Source: Pagrus major
Lineage: Eukaryota > Chordata > Actinopteri > Spariformes > Sparidae
Assembly (NCBI RefSeq): GCF_040436345.1
Contig: NC_133230.1
Location: 11,542,197 to 11,606,196 of the forward strand
Length of the DNA: 64,000 nt
Reading direction: 5' to 3'
Part shown: in pieces, positions 36,201-51,200 of the stretch
Layout of the letters: each line of letters starts with the position of its first letter
Position numbering within the stretch: the stretch's first letter is position 1
Program-made: the position numbers and the translations under genes
Notes under the pieces: model-generated
The model's database searches: none
The model's input: only the letters and a program-made list of their open reading frames with translations
Told to the model about the DNA's origin: nothing

Positions 36201-39200
36201 AGGCACAGAGCATCTAAGGATAAAAGCATGTCTAATGCCTACAAATACCTGAGAGAAACATACTTAAAGACACAAAGAAAGCATTAATTTAAACAAATAT
36301 TCATACACTTGCACCACTCTCTGGATGTAGTATTGTTTCTGAGCCCGGGGCGGCTCTCTCTCCACATAACAGGCCTGTCTGTAGGAGTGTCGGTCCCTGC
36401 TCAGGTGGATGTAGTGCGGCTCTGATCCCGATTCGTGCTCCTCGCACTGGGAGCCTCGACTGGATCGGGCCCCGGCGCTGTGGGAGCCTCGGCCCGAGTC
36501 GAAAGAGTTCTCGATGGGCACGTCCTCGCACAGCATGACCACCCGGTCCTCCAGGTCACTGACAGAGCCCACTGTGCTGCTGGATGCGCTGTTCAGACGC
36601 TTCTTTTTTGAGCTCAACTTCCTCTTTACCTTCAGCATTGTTGCGGGATCTGAAGCTTTCCAAGTGACTTATTATATTCAGCAAAAAGTCATAAAAAAGG
36701 AAAATCAACTCTGCGGCAGCTTTACGATCGATTTCATCCTGGCTCAAGCCCCATTCCTGATTGTATCCAGATCTCTTCTTGCTGCAGGTTTCTCTCGATC
36801 ACTGCAGCCGTAAAATCTCTGCACGTCCTTCTCGTCCTCCACCCAGAAAGAATCTATGGCAGAGCGGCAAGCGTACCTGAGTTTTGCTACAACCTGCCGA
36901 GCTTCCAGTGAGCATACCTCCAGGGTAACCTTTTCTCAGATTAGTGTGATACACCCACACCGTCAAAGCAAACGGGCTCCCCCTCTCTCTCCCTTCACAC
37001 TGAATGATGCCAACTCAGGTTGTACATGTTATTTATCAGACGTGTACAGAGCGGTCCTGCAGGGCTTGTTTGTCTGTGCAGGCACAAAAACTTAAAGTGG
37101 CGCTCCACCCAAAATATATGGTTTGAGTATGAAGTGGGCGTCTCCTGCAGGCTTGAAAGATGGATGTTAATTGTAGTTAAAGACTTGCTTTGGTCAGATA
37201 TAATCCATGTGGGTTACAACGGATTCTTATGACAGCAGGAAAAAATGTCTAAGCATCTGTTGAAACTTTTCAAGCATCTTCAAGCAACTGTTACTGTCAG
37301 ATTTGCAGATTTGTTTGAAACACAATGACAAATATAGACGGAGAGCAGAGACTGTTTTCTGCAAGAGAATGAAGCTTCAGTGGACGCTATGATACTATTT
37401 TCCCACAGTGAAAAGCCGCCACCATTGAAAACCATTCTATAAAACCATTGCAGATGTGGTTTAAGGACAGTTTTAAGTGTTTATTAATATACTGCATCTA
37501 TATCCCGCGTATAAAATCACTGATCGATTATGATTGCTTATAAATTACTTATAAATAATAACTGGGGGGTTGAAATCAAAAAGTGATACCAGGAATTTAC
37601 TGAATCAATCAACTGGAGAGTTCAAGTCAGACTGAGCTGATATTTATCTCCGTTTGATTTACAATAACCTGCCAACGGCTTTTGTCCTGACAAGTCAGGT
37701 GTGCTGCTGTAAATCTCAAATATGAATTTGGCATTCCTGCCTCTGAACGCACTGCAATAACTAGAAAAAGAACTGCTTAAGGTCACAGAGAAGACCTTCT
37801 AACTGTAGGTTATTTTCATTTCCAAGTCCAGGCAAGCTTTCGAACCAGAAAATGTTTCTGTGTGATTTGAAAAACACGTCTCCACGAGGTCCTTTCTCAG
37901 ATAATCCTTTTGTTGCACAGGTAGGTTTAATCAGGTTTGTATCATCAAGTCTTTCTTTCCTGCCCTAAAACACTTTAATGTATATAGTTTGACTCAAACC
38001 CCCTGAAGTCTTAGTTCCTGGCTCTAACCTCAACCTAGCGAGGTTCAGTGTCTCACCTGTGTTTGTGTATGACGGCGTTGAAGAGTTTGCCATCCCTCCA
38101 GCTGGTGGTGAAGTTGTCGCAGCGCAGGCCCTGGTATCCCTCCACCATCCGCTGAGACCAAAGCAACAGCTTCTCTTTGGCCGTCATGTCGTCCGACTGA
38201 CCGTTCACCTGAATGTCTGAGATCTGGAGGAGGACACGGTGCAGCTACAGTCAGAGACATCGGGCGCAGAAGGAGCAGATAGTAAACCTACTTCATTTCA
38301 TTTCTGCACAAAAACCTGCGGACTGCAGCTCTTTTCAGCTGCTTTTTGGGAGGTTTGTTCTTGATCCATTGGAGTTTTTGTGCACTTTTAATTTTTTTTA
38401 AAAATTTCTTTAATTTAAGCTTTATTTGACCATATTCTCATTGAGGTTCAGAATCTGTTTTTACAAGGGAGTCCTGGCCAAAACCGCAGCATAAAAAGTT
38501 CCACATTAATCAAACAACTACTTAAAACAAACCAAATCAAAATTTCCTCATAAAATAAACAAACAACTGACAACAATCAGCAAATTACATCAAGACAATG
38601 AATTTACGAGTATTCAGTAACAGGACATGTGTTTCAGTGGTCACATAGTCCTTTATCATACTTTTAAAATCTTCCATATTTCAAGTTTGAAGTGTTTCTG
38701 TAGCTCACACCAGGATGAAGATGCAAAAACTTTATGTAAGTGATTTTGGACAAAAGCATTTCTAAAAATCTAAAAAATAAAACAGTATGGATCACACGGA
38801 GATAGCTGGATAAGACAGACTTTTTCCTAATCATAATATATAAGACTTTCATGGTAAACTGCTTTTTCTTTCATATTCCTGTACTGAATATGAGTGAAGT
38901 GTTGGATGAATTGCAGGAAAACTTTTTTTTTTTCCAGTTTGCCCGCTGATTTCTTCCAGACTTGAGATGAGTCACACAACCTCAACTAACAACCGCCGCT
39001 TTCACTCGGAGGGCACATGAAATCAATTAAACTCACTGTTTTGGAGAGAAAACACAAACGCTTTGTGATTATATATGACCGAAACTGAACTCTTAAGAGT
39101 GAAAATGAGTCACCGATCTTACAAAGTTATACTGTAGGTCTGAAACAAAGAATCTCATTAAACTCTCTGGCTCCTGTAAATGAATGCTGGACTGTTTAGA

Positions 39201-42200
39201 AGAACCTCCACAGACAAATTTTTTAAGAGCTGCGAGGCGAAGCTATGAGTCACAAAAACACACTACTGAATAAAAAATCCTGCAGCGACATATTACTTTG
39301 CTTGAAAGAAGACTACAAAGAGCTACAATGAAAATAAACCACGGGTTTTATCCAAACAGGTGTATCTTAAGGTGTGTTGACACTGAGAGACTTAACAAGG
39401 ATTCTACAATTTGACTTGGCAGCCGGTCGAGCCGCTGTGCCCATTTTGCTGTAATCCATCACCCAGTAGTTGCTGTCTGTGCCATATCTGTAATCACATG
39501 TCAGAACGGTACTTATGAAAGTCCTTGTTTTTGTTTTGGTCTGCTGCAGCAGATGGGTGGGGCTCGAGAAGAAACTCGGTACACGTTGTAAAACGCTGCA
39601 ACAATCACAGGAAACCTTTAAAGTTTATTGTGTTGTTTTAAACAGTGAAGCGTTTGCAGAAAACTCCGCTGACTACAGGCTCTGATCAGTCCATAAGAAA
39701 TATCTGCAACTTTTGAGATTGAGTATTTGTATTATTATATGTTATATATTATGTATTATTTTTTTGTTGCCTCATTGCACGCTGCCTTCCCAACATCACA
39801 AGACTGATTTCAACCAGGCGTAGTGAGACGAAAGCACTTGAAATGGGTAGAAAAGGCATGTTAGTGTCTCGTATCTGCAGAGACCCTGCAGCACTCTGCC
39901 GGGATTTTCTTATTTTCTCACTTTGTTGCTGCTCGGGACACTTTACCAACCCAAAATGTGGCTATTTGAAGTCCTAGGAATGAGGAATAATCAACTATTT
40001 TTGTGGTGCGTTTAGGAATAGCTGGGACAAATCCTATTGATTCTACCTTTAAGTTTAATAGTCCTTGAATTATATTAATATGACGTGAGCTTCAGTTAGT
40101 TTGGACCAGAAATGTCCTTCAGAGGCTTTTTTTACACAAGCATCTGTACTTAAAACACCAGAAAACATCTAAAAGTGTATTAAATCTGCTGTGCATTAGC
40201 TTCACTTCCAGTCCTGATAAATATCACAGTCTTTTACTGGAATAAGTGCGGCTTTATTACCACTACATACTATTTTCAGTGTTTTTAGTTACGCTGATGA
40301 GTCATAGCAGAACTAGCAATTTTACTTACAGACTCATTTTTTTTTTTTTAGCAGGAAAGGGTGGAGGAGGGAAAAAAAAGAAGGCATGTCGTCCTTCTGC
40401 TATTTTCCCTCTAGAAGGGAAACCCCGGCGCTGCAGCGTGGACGTGGGCACAAAGTGACTCAGAAGCTGAATGGAAACAGGACCTCCGCCCTCGCAGCCT
40501 CTATTTAAGAGTGCTGAGAGAACCCCCTCTGTCACGGACCAGGCCCATTATTTAAACAAGTCACCTGTGTGTTATTAAACTGTGAGCTGCACCTGGGGAG
40601 CTCGCAGGAAACTCGCCATTGTTTGTGATGAATTGCATGTGCCAAAACAAAGAGACTATGGGTTTGTTTGGAGGAAATAGTAGCTGCCTGATGACTAAGT
40701 GTATCGACATGGAAGTTTTTAGTTTTATCACTTCATTTTTCATTATGTTCAGAGATTGTTTCGCCTGCTTCTACTGCCGAGTCCCGAGCTGTCACGCCCC
40801 ACATCTCCTGCCAAGCTTTCTCCAGGGAATCACTGAGTCACACAGGACAGGGAGCAGGATCCCACATCCGCATCCCAACACAACCATCGTACCCATTATA
40901 GCATCAAAGAATCTTCATGTACTCCCACTCTCTTTCCCAAAATCTACAAAAAAGAACATCCAAACACTCCTCTTTCCCATCAGGAGGTCTCTGCTCACTG
41001 ACGAATGTTTTCCTCCAGTGCGGCTTCTGCTGCCGTACGTGGTGCGAGCAATTTTATACTGTTTATGTTTGAATGTAACCGCTACATTTAGATTTAACAG
41101 CAGCCTATAGAGCTGCACAGGACCACAGAAAGAGTTTAAAAAAAAGGGCTTTGAAATTGTGAACATCCTTCTTTAAAAATGAATGAATAGCTTTTTTAGT
41201 GTGTTTAGTCTTGGTGCACTCAAGGACAAGAGAACCGGTGGTAGTTGTGTATAAGAGCGTAAGTGCTGCCAAATGTCCAATAAAGCCCATTTGGAAGTGA
41301 TCGACTGTTGGACCGTACCGTACTGTAACTGCTGTGTCAACATCAGTCCACGCTGAGGCTGATGATTGAACCCCAAAGAGGGAACAGCACTCTGATTTTC
41401 CCTCACAGTGCAGCGGAAGCAAACTAATCACAATTTAATGAAAGTACGCCGTATGAAACAAATGTCGCTCGTAGACTGGAAGAATTTGATCTCATGAAAC
41501 TGAGCGCCAACGTGCAGTCTGAAGGATAAACACCACATGTAGGGTCAGGAAATGTGATTCAGCTTTTCCCCACAGGGCGCAGGCAGCTCACTTTGAATTA
41601 AAATGGTCAAGCTGCTGGAATTTCTTACTTCAATTCAATAATAAAAAATATCGATATTCAATGCCATGTTTGATTCTGCGGGGGGAAAATTGGCACATCA
41701 TTGAGGGCTCAAAATTTCAGATTTTTTAAAATAAATAAATCAAGGCGTTTGCACTGTGTGTTGACAAATAACCACATCTAAGTGGAGCTACGTGGGCACC
41801 ACATGAGTCAACTGGCCAAGCGAGCGAAAGAAATGAACTATTATCTTGAAAAAAATGATAGATTTCTCTGGTTTTGAACATCTGGGACAACTCAACTAAA
41901 GATATAACAAAGGTTTAGTCATTTTTAGCCATTCTTAAGTGGATAAGTTCCAGATTATATCGTTAAAAGCGTCCCACATTACCTGGAAGTGAAGGATGAT
42001 GGTCCATATCAGCCCCAGGGTCAGCTTGGGGTTTCCATCTGCAATGTCATCATTCCTGATGTTGACCAGTTTGACCTGAAAGGGGCACGGATACCAACAA
42101 ACTACTGAGTGCTCAGTTTAAAGTGAGTTTATTTGCACTGTAAATACTTTTCTGAATTGATTCAAAACAAAGAAAAACTAAAAGAAAATGTCATTTTCTT

Positions 42201-45200
42201 CTGACCTGTCTGTGTTTGAGAAAGTCCAGGGCGATCTGTACATTCTGCAGCTTGTGGAAGCGCATCCGGCCTTTCTCCCGCGGCTGCAAGAGACGAGAGG
42301 ACGCCGAACATCAGGAGGAGGGAACATGTCAAGTTTGAATAACAAACAAACAGCAAGGCCCCATGACTGAAGAGCAGGTGTTTCAGTGTCCGGCAACACC
42401 TTGTGTGTTCAAAACAACCATCTATTCTACTCTAAAGTCATTACAGTCATGGTGTTTAACTTAAAACTAAAATACAGCAAATTTGAAGTGTGATTCAAAT
42501 TCTGCATGGTTGTGATTGAAGCCAGACCTTCACCAGGTCTGACCACTAAAAATGACCCTGAAATGCATCAACAGACCAGCCAGGATGTCTGCGGGTGAAA
42601 GCGAGGTAATGAATGATAACACGATGTCAGTGACTCCCACAAACCTCAGTCACATTCCTCATTCTCTCTGAGCCCTAACACCTGATGAAACAACTCGTAC
42701 ATCTTAGATTTGATCTGAGGCGCAGTCCAATCGAGCAGAAACGAGCAGCATCCACATTTTCTACCCCTGCACAGGACGGAGTTACCCCAGGAGTGATGGC
42801 CATGACATGCAAAGGTGCTCCACGTTTTAAGCTTTGAGTCGGTATGAAGCTTTGTTGCAGAATTAGTCAACATATCAGCTTGCAGTGATGGCCTTTGCTT
42901 TCAATACAGTGAGGGAACCCAATACTTCACCCCTTGACATTTTTTGAGCATTTAAAAGGACCATATCAGTGGTTTTGTAGATTATCAGAGCAGAAAATAA
43001 CTAGAGATTGATTTCATACTTCCCCTGAGCCTTTTTAATAACTTTATTTTGAAAGACATAATCACTCTAATTCCCCCCAAAAATCACTACCATGAAGTGT
43101 TCTCACTCCCATCTCATCACATACGACAGCCTGGTCAGTGGCCTTGAGCTTCAAACTACGGCCCCTCAGTATTTTCACTTAAAGGACGCCTACAGGCGAA
43201 ATGGCCTGTATATGACCCACCCACCTCCCAGCTCAGACCCTTCTTGCTCTTTATGCTCCTACATTATTCATACTTACTTATAAGAGTAGGGCCAGTGACC
43301 AGGCTGCCATATTTGACGCGTTGGGAGTAAGAACAGGCTGAAATAATTTCACTAAAACCTCTACTTGAACTTCATCTCTCCTTACATGACGCCTGATTTC
43401 TCACTGGTAAAAATGGAAGACGACGATGTTGATACAGGTAAAGGCACAATACAGGGAGTGTGACTGTCATCATGCACAACCCAGAAGCCACCTGGGGCGG
43501 TGACACATGCCACGCGGCGGCCAGCCACAGTCCAGGCGCCACTCACCAACCGCACGTTCCTCACAACGTCACGTTCCCTCGGCTACCACAGCAAGAGCAT
43601 CGCAAGAGAGGAAGGCAGAGGCAAAGGAGGGAAAGGTCAGGGCAAAGGTCAGCAAACAGGAATTAGAGAAAGGAAAAACCAGGGGTCAAACAAGTCAGTG
43701 CAGAAAGGTTACGAGATGGAAGCAAAGAATGAAAATTAGTGTTTTAAAGTGTGTTCTCAAAGTAAAGTAAAGAGTGCGCATAACACCAGCATGTTCTGAA
43801 ATGTCCACAGACTTAAAGTCAACACATGCAAGAGTGGAGACAAGAAAACCCACCAGAGTAATATTTGACTCAGATTAACATTAAGACCATGTTACAGTGA
43901 GTAGACGGGGACAATAGAACAGTTATGACGGCAAATTAAGTCACAGAAGAGCAGGGACGAGAAGAAAAGGTCTGGACAGGACTCGGGTTACAGCAGAAGC
44001 GGATGTCCTGATATCTGAAGGTCAAAGGTCACCAAAAGCTCACCAGTGTCTCTCCAGAGAGCACCTCCAGCAGGGAGATGAGGTTGTGTCCATCTCTGAG
44101 GTCCTCGTACAGGTCGGTGATGTGTCTCTGGGTCTGAGGACAGAAGAGAGGGGACACTTTTTTAAACATGTAGGTGAGATATCGTTGATCCATGCAGTCT
44201 CCCATCAGGTCAGTATCTTTTACAAATAACACAAACAGTGTTGGAACCACCTCAACACCAGATACATACTGGGAATGAAATGTCACACCTGTCACGAACA
44301 CATTTGACTTGATCCCTTCATGTGACTAAAAAAAAATAGATCTTTGAGCAAAGGACACGACAAAGAGGGACGCTGTCTGTCTTCAACTGTGGCAACTGGC
44401 TCCACATTTGGGGTTCTTTTAAAATATTTTTTTTTACACATTACATTACATTTTTCCTTACATGAATCGAGGGTCTATGGACAGATTGATTGATTCTGGA
44501 CTATTTAAAAAAAAATCATTTGATTTGAGAGATGGACCAAGAACTACTTATATCATATAAAATTATATTGCATATTAAATCAGGCCTACAGTAACCAGTA
44601 GTGCGGCCTATACTGCCATGTATAAACAAGTCGGAAGCATTTGTAACATGGCTAATGTTAGCCTCACCATTTGTAGTTTTTCCGGTGGTTTCGAGTATGT
44701 CGAAGTCTCTAGCTCGAGAAGTTACAAAACAATCCAGTGTGGCTTAAATATGTGTACACTTGGGATAATAACACAGCTAACTGGCCAATATGTTTTAATA
44801 ACACATAGTTAGCTGACTAATTGTGGTTGCACGAGAAGTGACTGGTAGAGGGCGCAGTGATGTTGCTGTGTCCTCTAAACACAGCAATAAAATCTGAAGG
44901 TAAAATATCTTAACGTTACCAACAGGAATGTTATGAGACCTGTGAAACTTAACTGTATTTGAATTTTGTTTTTCTAGCTGCTATAAACTGCTGCAGAAAA
45001 GTGTGGAGGAGCCAGAGGGGGTAAAAATGTTAACACAGACATGCAGGCAGAAATGATTGTGTCCACTCAGCACTCTGCTCACAGACAGCACCTACCTCTG
45101 CCTTCCAGTGCTGATGGGAAAGGATGGGAGGACAGGATGAAGGATGGAAAGAAGAAACAGATTGATGAGAGAAGATATAAAACTGTAGGGACTCGTGAAG

Positions 45201-48200
45201 GAGAGGAAGAACAAAAGACAAACACGCAGACGCTGTTTTGATTTGACAAACGTTAGACAAAGACAGTTTCCTGCTTTCAATCATTTACAATTCATTTTCA
45301 GTATTTGTTTAATGAGAAGACGTCTGCTCTGGATTACAGTGGGATATATCGAACATTAATGAAACGCAGGATAAAGTCTGGTTTCCATTTTGTCTGTAAT
45401 CTGAAGAGACATGTAAGACACACTACAGTAGATGGCACTTTTGAGCCAGCTGACCACAGAGAAAGGAGCGTTCCTGGCCTCATAACTTAATCCCATGACT
45501 CTGTTGTGACCACGAGTCCAAATTGCCTCGAGGGCAGCCAGATCGCCGACCCTGCTCCGGTCTTTTGGACCCAAATCTGAGGGATTTGCCGACAAAGAAA
45601 CAACGACTGACAACAAAAGCCTCTGAGTCATCTCGTGTCACAGGACGCACATGGAGGACGGCGGACATTCCTCACAGCCCAACACACTCGAGCTCCCGTG
45701 TGAAAACAAGGATTCGTCAGCTTCAGTGTTAGCCAAAATACTTCAGGTAGAGTCACGTTGACTCTTAACATTTCCTGTTAATGTGATCAGGGAGGGCTGC
45801 AGTGTGTAAATACACTTTCGTAAGTACACACATCTGGAATTTTGGCTTTTTTCATCTTATGTAACTTTAAAAGTCTGTAATTAAGACCAGAGAGATCGTT
45901 ATTATACACAAAATACATGGGTGTTGGCTACAAAATGAGCATTGTTTTCTTTTTTCCTGTTGCCATCACATCACATCACATCACATCACATCACATCACA
46001 AGAGCTGTTTGTAGGGCGGTTTTACACATTTGTTTCAGAAAACTCTTAAAGGTGCAATATGTAAGAACTGGCCACCAGGCAACTCACACTCCAAACAAAA
46101 AGGGGCTCAGAATATCACAAGAGTTACCGCTAACTTAGCTGCCGTTAGCTTGTTAGCTCAGTTAGCCATGCAGATAGTGGTCCCAACTGGAAGCTAGGAC
46201 CAACGGGTGAGTTTGGGTCTTGTTTACAGGAAATATATGGGGCTAGCTGTTAGCATACTGACTTCAGAAGTTATTGCCGCAACACAATACACGTCTTTGA
46301 AACAATATCAGAACTGTTATTGTTTAAAACTAATATTCTTACATATTGCACTTTCAAGCCAAAAATGTTCTCACATGTGAGGATTTGTTGCTGCTGAATA
46401 TATTTTGGTTTTGAGCTGCTGGTTGTTATAAACTTAACAATTAATTGATTCAATTAAAGAATCTTCAGATTAATCAGTAATCAAATGATTTAATCACCAA
46501 AACATTTGCTGATAACAAAAATGCTACAGTCAGATGGCTTTTCTCCAAAATCTAGGCTCTGTTATCTTTTTAAAAGCATTTGCTGTGATTTACGTCATTA
46601 ATAATAATACATTACTTTGGCTGCAAACAGATGAATCTCTTGATTACTGAGTTAATTAATTTAACACTTTACACAGTAAAATTAATGCTCATTACAGATT
46701 CCCTGAGGTCAAGGTGACTTGTTGAACCAACCGCACAAAACCCAAAGATATTCACTTATTAATCATTCTAAAGTATGAAAGAAGTAAATCCTCACATTTA
46801 AGAAGCTGGACCTACTGAGTGCAGACCTTTATTCTGCACCTGACTACTTAAATCAAGGGCCTGCGTACGTCACACACAGTAGGAAGTGCCTCCTTTGTAA
46901 GGGTCATGGGCCAGAACGCTTAAGTCTTGCCTCACGGTATCGTAGCTCTAAACACAATTCGCTCTTGTCTCCACACTCAGTGTAGGAGTTCAGTCCTGGA
47001 GCTTCCTGTTCCCCTGCAGAGCCCTGAGAAGCCGCCCTGGTCGTCTGGGGCCCAGATGTGAAACCTGAGCGAGCTAAAGCGAGGCCAGGTGCTGGTGACT
47101 CACTGCCTCACACTCATGCAGTTAAGACAAACAGCGTGTGTGGATTTTACGGTGAGACGTACGGGGAACCAAACTGTGATTTTGCTTCTAATCTGTTTCC
47201 AGTTTATCTATTGTTGCTTTCATGCAACGTTTCCCAGCAGTGTGACATGATCAGATCAGACAGTCTTTTATCTCCTGAGGATTCCTCTTTGTGTAATTTA
47301 AGCTATTGTAACCAGGTGGGACATTAAAGTACCCGCTGGAATGTGAATCAAACAGAACGACGTTCAGGTTATTTAAGGACGGCTGAAGTGCTGCCGGTTG
47401 AGGTTTATACTCCCAATGAGCTGAAGTGAACAATTCATTGACTTATTTGGGTTTATAATCGAGCTGGGTGTACATTTGTAGGGTGAATAAGTATCTGCAT
47501 CAGTGAGTGCTGCTGAAGTGGGATCTTACCTTCATCAGGTGCTTGTTGACCCATTTTGTGAAGGTCTTCTTCTGGACTCGGTCCCGTTCATCTGAGGAGG
47601 GAACAGACAGAAGCTTGCGTAAATCAACCACGTTAATACGAAACATTACTGCTGATAACGTCTTTAATGTCTGCTCCAGATGCTCTATCAGTCTGTTGTT
47701 GCGAGCACCATCTTCTTCATGGACGCCAGCAGACTGAATAAACTCATAAAGAAGGCAGGGTCTGTTGTTGGCTCTAAGCTAGTCACCCTGGAGGAGGTGG
47801 CGGAGAACAGGATGCTGGCAAAACTGCCGGCAATCATGGACAACGCCTCTCAACCCCTCCACAAAACTCTGGACAAGCTTAAGAGCAGCTTCAGCAACAG
47901 ACTCATTCAACCCCGCTGCCTTAACCTATCCATCTAAAGGGCTGGGCTTTACCCCTCAGTCAGATTTATTTTTCCAAGCATACTTGTTTATAAATGTCAA
48001 ATCTTCCAGCAAACATATGAAGAAAAAATCAGCCTCCAGAGATGAGATGAATGATCTATCACTGTGAATAAAGCAATGGGAGTTGGGAAACATTGCTTAA
48101 GAGGCTGGTTTGCAGTAAAATTAAGTTCTATTTTATGAGCTAAAACATCTAAAACCACAGTTATGGTCCCACATGTGATGAGACTCTACAGGGACACATC

Positions 48201-51200
48201 ACTTGCACAGTTTTCCCAGAGTTGTAAACAGTCTGATAAATATTTGTTGACCCCAAAGCCTGAACACAGAGCGACGAACATGTGACGTCAACGGCGGCTG
48301 CAGAAGATGCTTTAGGCGACACAGAAAGTGACTGCACTCCATCTCACGGTGGTTTTATCAGTCAGTGAAAACAAAGAAAGAAAAGTGTTGTACTTGTCAG
48401 GGTAAACACGAGTCAGATTAACACCTCTACAGAAACATGTCCCACCCTGCAGGACTGATGCTGTTTTGGTTTTAATTTCACCGTCTGGTTATTCCAAACA
48501 GGCCTCTCACATACCAGCAGGTACTGTAGATGTTATGCAATGTTTTCCCTCTAATCTATCAACCACGCAGCAACTCTGGAGAGATAAAAACTAAAAGAAC
48601 GCTTTCACCTCTTCCCCGCAGTGCTCCAACGTGTGACGAGGCTGTTTGTCAAACACACAGCTCACAAAACAAGAACAAAGGTGATCAGGATTCAACATAA
48701 TGCGACCGACTGCTGCGGACGAGACAGTGAAGCCATTCTGTGTGATTTCCTTATCAGTCACAGTGTAATTACATTGGATTAGATCAAAGCTCCAGTGAAC
48801 AGAAGTGATCAGATTAGAAAAGGGAACAGAGAAACCATAGAAGACGACATCCAGCGGTGCCAACGCCCAACTCAGAGTGACATTCAGTCGATGACTCACA
48901 GACACGCTGGTGACTTCCCTCTTTCAGAGAAGTGAAATAAACCTCAAAAGCAGAGAAATTTTGGAAAGTCATTTGATCATGACTCACGTGACTTTGCAAT
49001 CAAGTGTGATTTAAAACAGAAAAAGGATTCTTCTGTAGGAAATAAATCCTGTGACAAACTGTTTGACAGCGTGAGGAATCAAGGCCAGACAGAAGCTAAA
49101 AACTGCACTCAACTTTCCAGATCTCAAACCAGTGTAGTGCACACCACAGAAAAGCAAAAAACCTCACTGATCCCTCTTACAAATAACGTGCTTGCTTGGT
49201 GGAGGTTTGTAGCCCGGAGCAGCAAACTGAGCTGTGGATGTTTGCTTTCATCCTCCGAGTCAAAGAAACTTTTTGAGATGAGGTGTGAGCTTTGAGGTCT
49301 CCTGAAAGAACAGCATTGTTTGGTTGTATCAGTGTGGCTGCGTGATATCTGCAAATCATCCCGTTGTTAGCCAACGATGCAGCTGTAATGTGGAGTGTCA
49401 CACAGACGGAGACAACATGTTTTATTTTAAAACATCTGCAGTCATATGATTTGAAAGCGACCAGGCGTTTCGCAAGTTGTTTGTCATATAATGTGTCTTT
49501 TTAATTAGTAACCACTCTTCTACTTCCACCACGTCTCAGGCGAACTTCTGTTTTTAAAACTGCAACTATCATCACTGACTCTACGTGAACATACCAACGG
49601 AGTACTGTTGCCAACTAATTGTCTCTGATGAATGGATGTATTACTTCACGTGGCTCTTCCTTGTGGTGACATTTTGTAAACAATCCAACGTGAGTTGTAG
49701 CTGGCAACATGGCAGATGAGCTGAGCCAACAAGGAACCGTCTTTAAAACAATATTGGCTTTAAATGGTGCAAATTAGGGGTCGACCGATAGGACACTAGT
49801 TACTTTGCAGATTTATATTATTCAGTGTTCATAGGCTATTCATCGTGACGTGATACCAATCAGATATTGTTGTGGGTGGGACGTTGCATGAGAGAATTGA
49901 AAAAAAATTAATATCGGCCCTGATAATCAGCCAGGCTCATAATTGCTCCATCCTGAGTGCCAATGTAAAAATTAATCGGCTACAGTCTGCAGGGCATTTC
50001 AAAATTAAGAATAAAAGATCGTAATTTAGATCGAGGATCAAGATTGCCATTAAATAGATCTTGATATTATTTCTTGGCCAAATCACCCACCTCTGTTTTC
50101 TTTTTTTCTTTTTTCAACTTTATTTTTAGCTTTCACATGGAAACACTGCATCAACTGTGCTGTTTCAGCCCACAGACAGAAAGAAAAGGAAAGAAAGTTT
50201 GTATTAAGAGAGAAATACGACATTTATAACCTTAGTAGTCAGCCAGTAGTTAGATCAGGATCGTGACTGTGATCAAACAGATCCTGATCTATGAATTATT
50301 TTTACTCACTGAACTAAGAAATATAGAAATATGAAAGCAAGTCCTTTCAGATATCTTTGCTGCTTAGTCTGTCTTTGTTCCCAAAATGGGTGTCCGCACA
50401 GTTGACCAATAAAAAGAGGAAAAGCCCTGACACATGAAGGGGTGTGTCCCGTTTGATTGCAGGGAGGCAGAAGACCACCGCAGATAAAAGTAGATGCTGT
50501 GTTTTAGAAATGAAACCACCGTTTCTTTGTATTAAAGCAGAGCAGATAAAAATGATTCTCAAACCGGATTCAACATGATTTAATCTGTCTATAAGTTCTG
50601 TTTCTAAATGAAAGAACTCAGTCGCAGGTCAAATACAAAACACCTTTAAGCCACTGCTCCTGAAATAATACAAAGATGACCAACTCTACCTTTCCTGTGA
50701 TCCATGGCCTTGAGCATCCCCTGGTAGTAAGAGTCCTCGATGAAGACTCTGTCACTACCCATACTGTCAGAGGAGTAGTTTCTGAATCTCTGCTCCATCT
50801 TCACGCTGGATTTATCTCACTGATCAAAATCTCCTCACAAGCCTCTGCAGGTTGTCTTTATCTCTACAGTTCCACTTCTTCTTATTGCTTGAAAACACTG
50901 CTTCACAGTGTGGGATCCTGTACTTAACTGGGAGTGTTCAAGCCACTGAATCAGTTCCTGAGCACAAGTCTTTCTCCTTTTTTTCCCTTCCTTTGCTCTC
51001 TCTGACTTTCTTTGCTTCGTTTTTTTTTTTTTTTCACCAGCTCTTGCAAAATGCCTGCCCGCGGGCTACAATGTCAGAAACTGTCAGTCACTACAAAGTG
51101 GTCTTTGGAGAGAGAAGGAAGATTCTCCTGCTGCCCTGCCCTGCTATGTGCTGTGTACACCCCGACCCCACCCACCAAACCACACCTCCACGGACCCTCA

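Larger units (their letters stand above)
44134..47529 (-). other. plec: plec intron 2
   Basis: 3.4 kb with a pentanucleotide satellite and a MITE-like element listed separately; otherwise no feature seen. Confidence 0.5.

Noticed and set aside
40326..40560. Promoter and first exon near 40.5 kb (TGACTCAG, CTATTTAAG)
   Set aside because: Motifs are suggestive but no frame with a donor that fits exon 6 was found.
45964..46000. CRISPR-like tandem repeat
   Set aside because: Five-base units with no spacers; a simple satellite in a vertebrate intron.
48591..48905. 104-codon minus-strand frame as another plec first exon
   Set aside because: Its possible donor is in phase 0, which does not fit exon 2.
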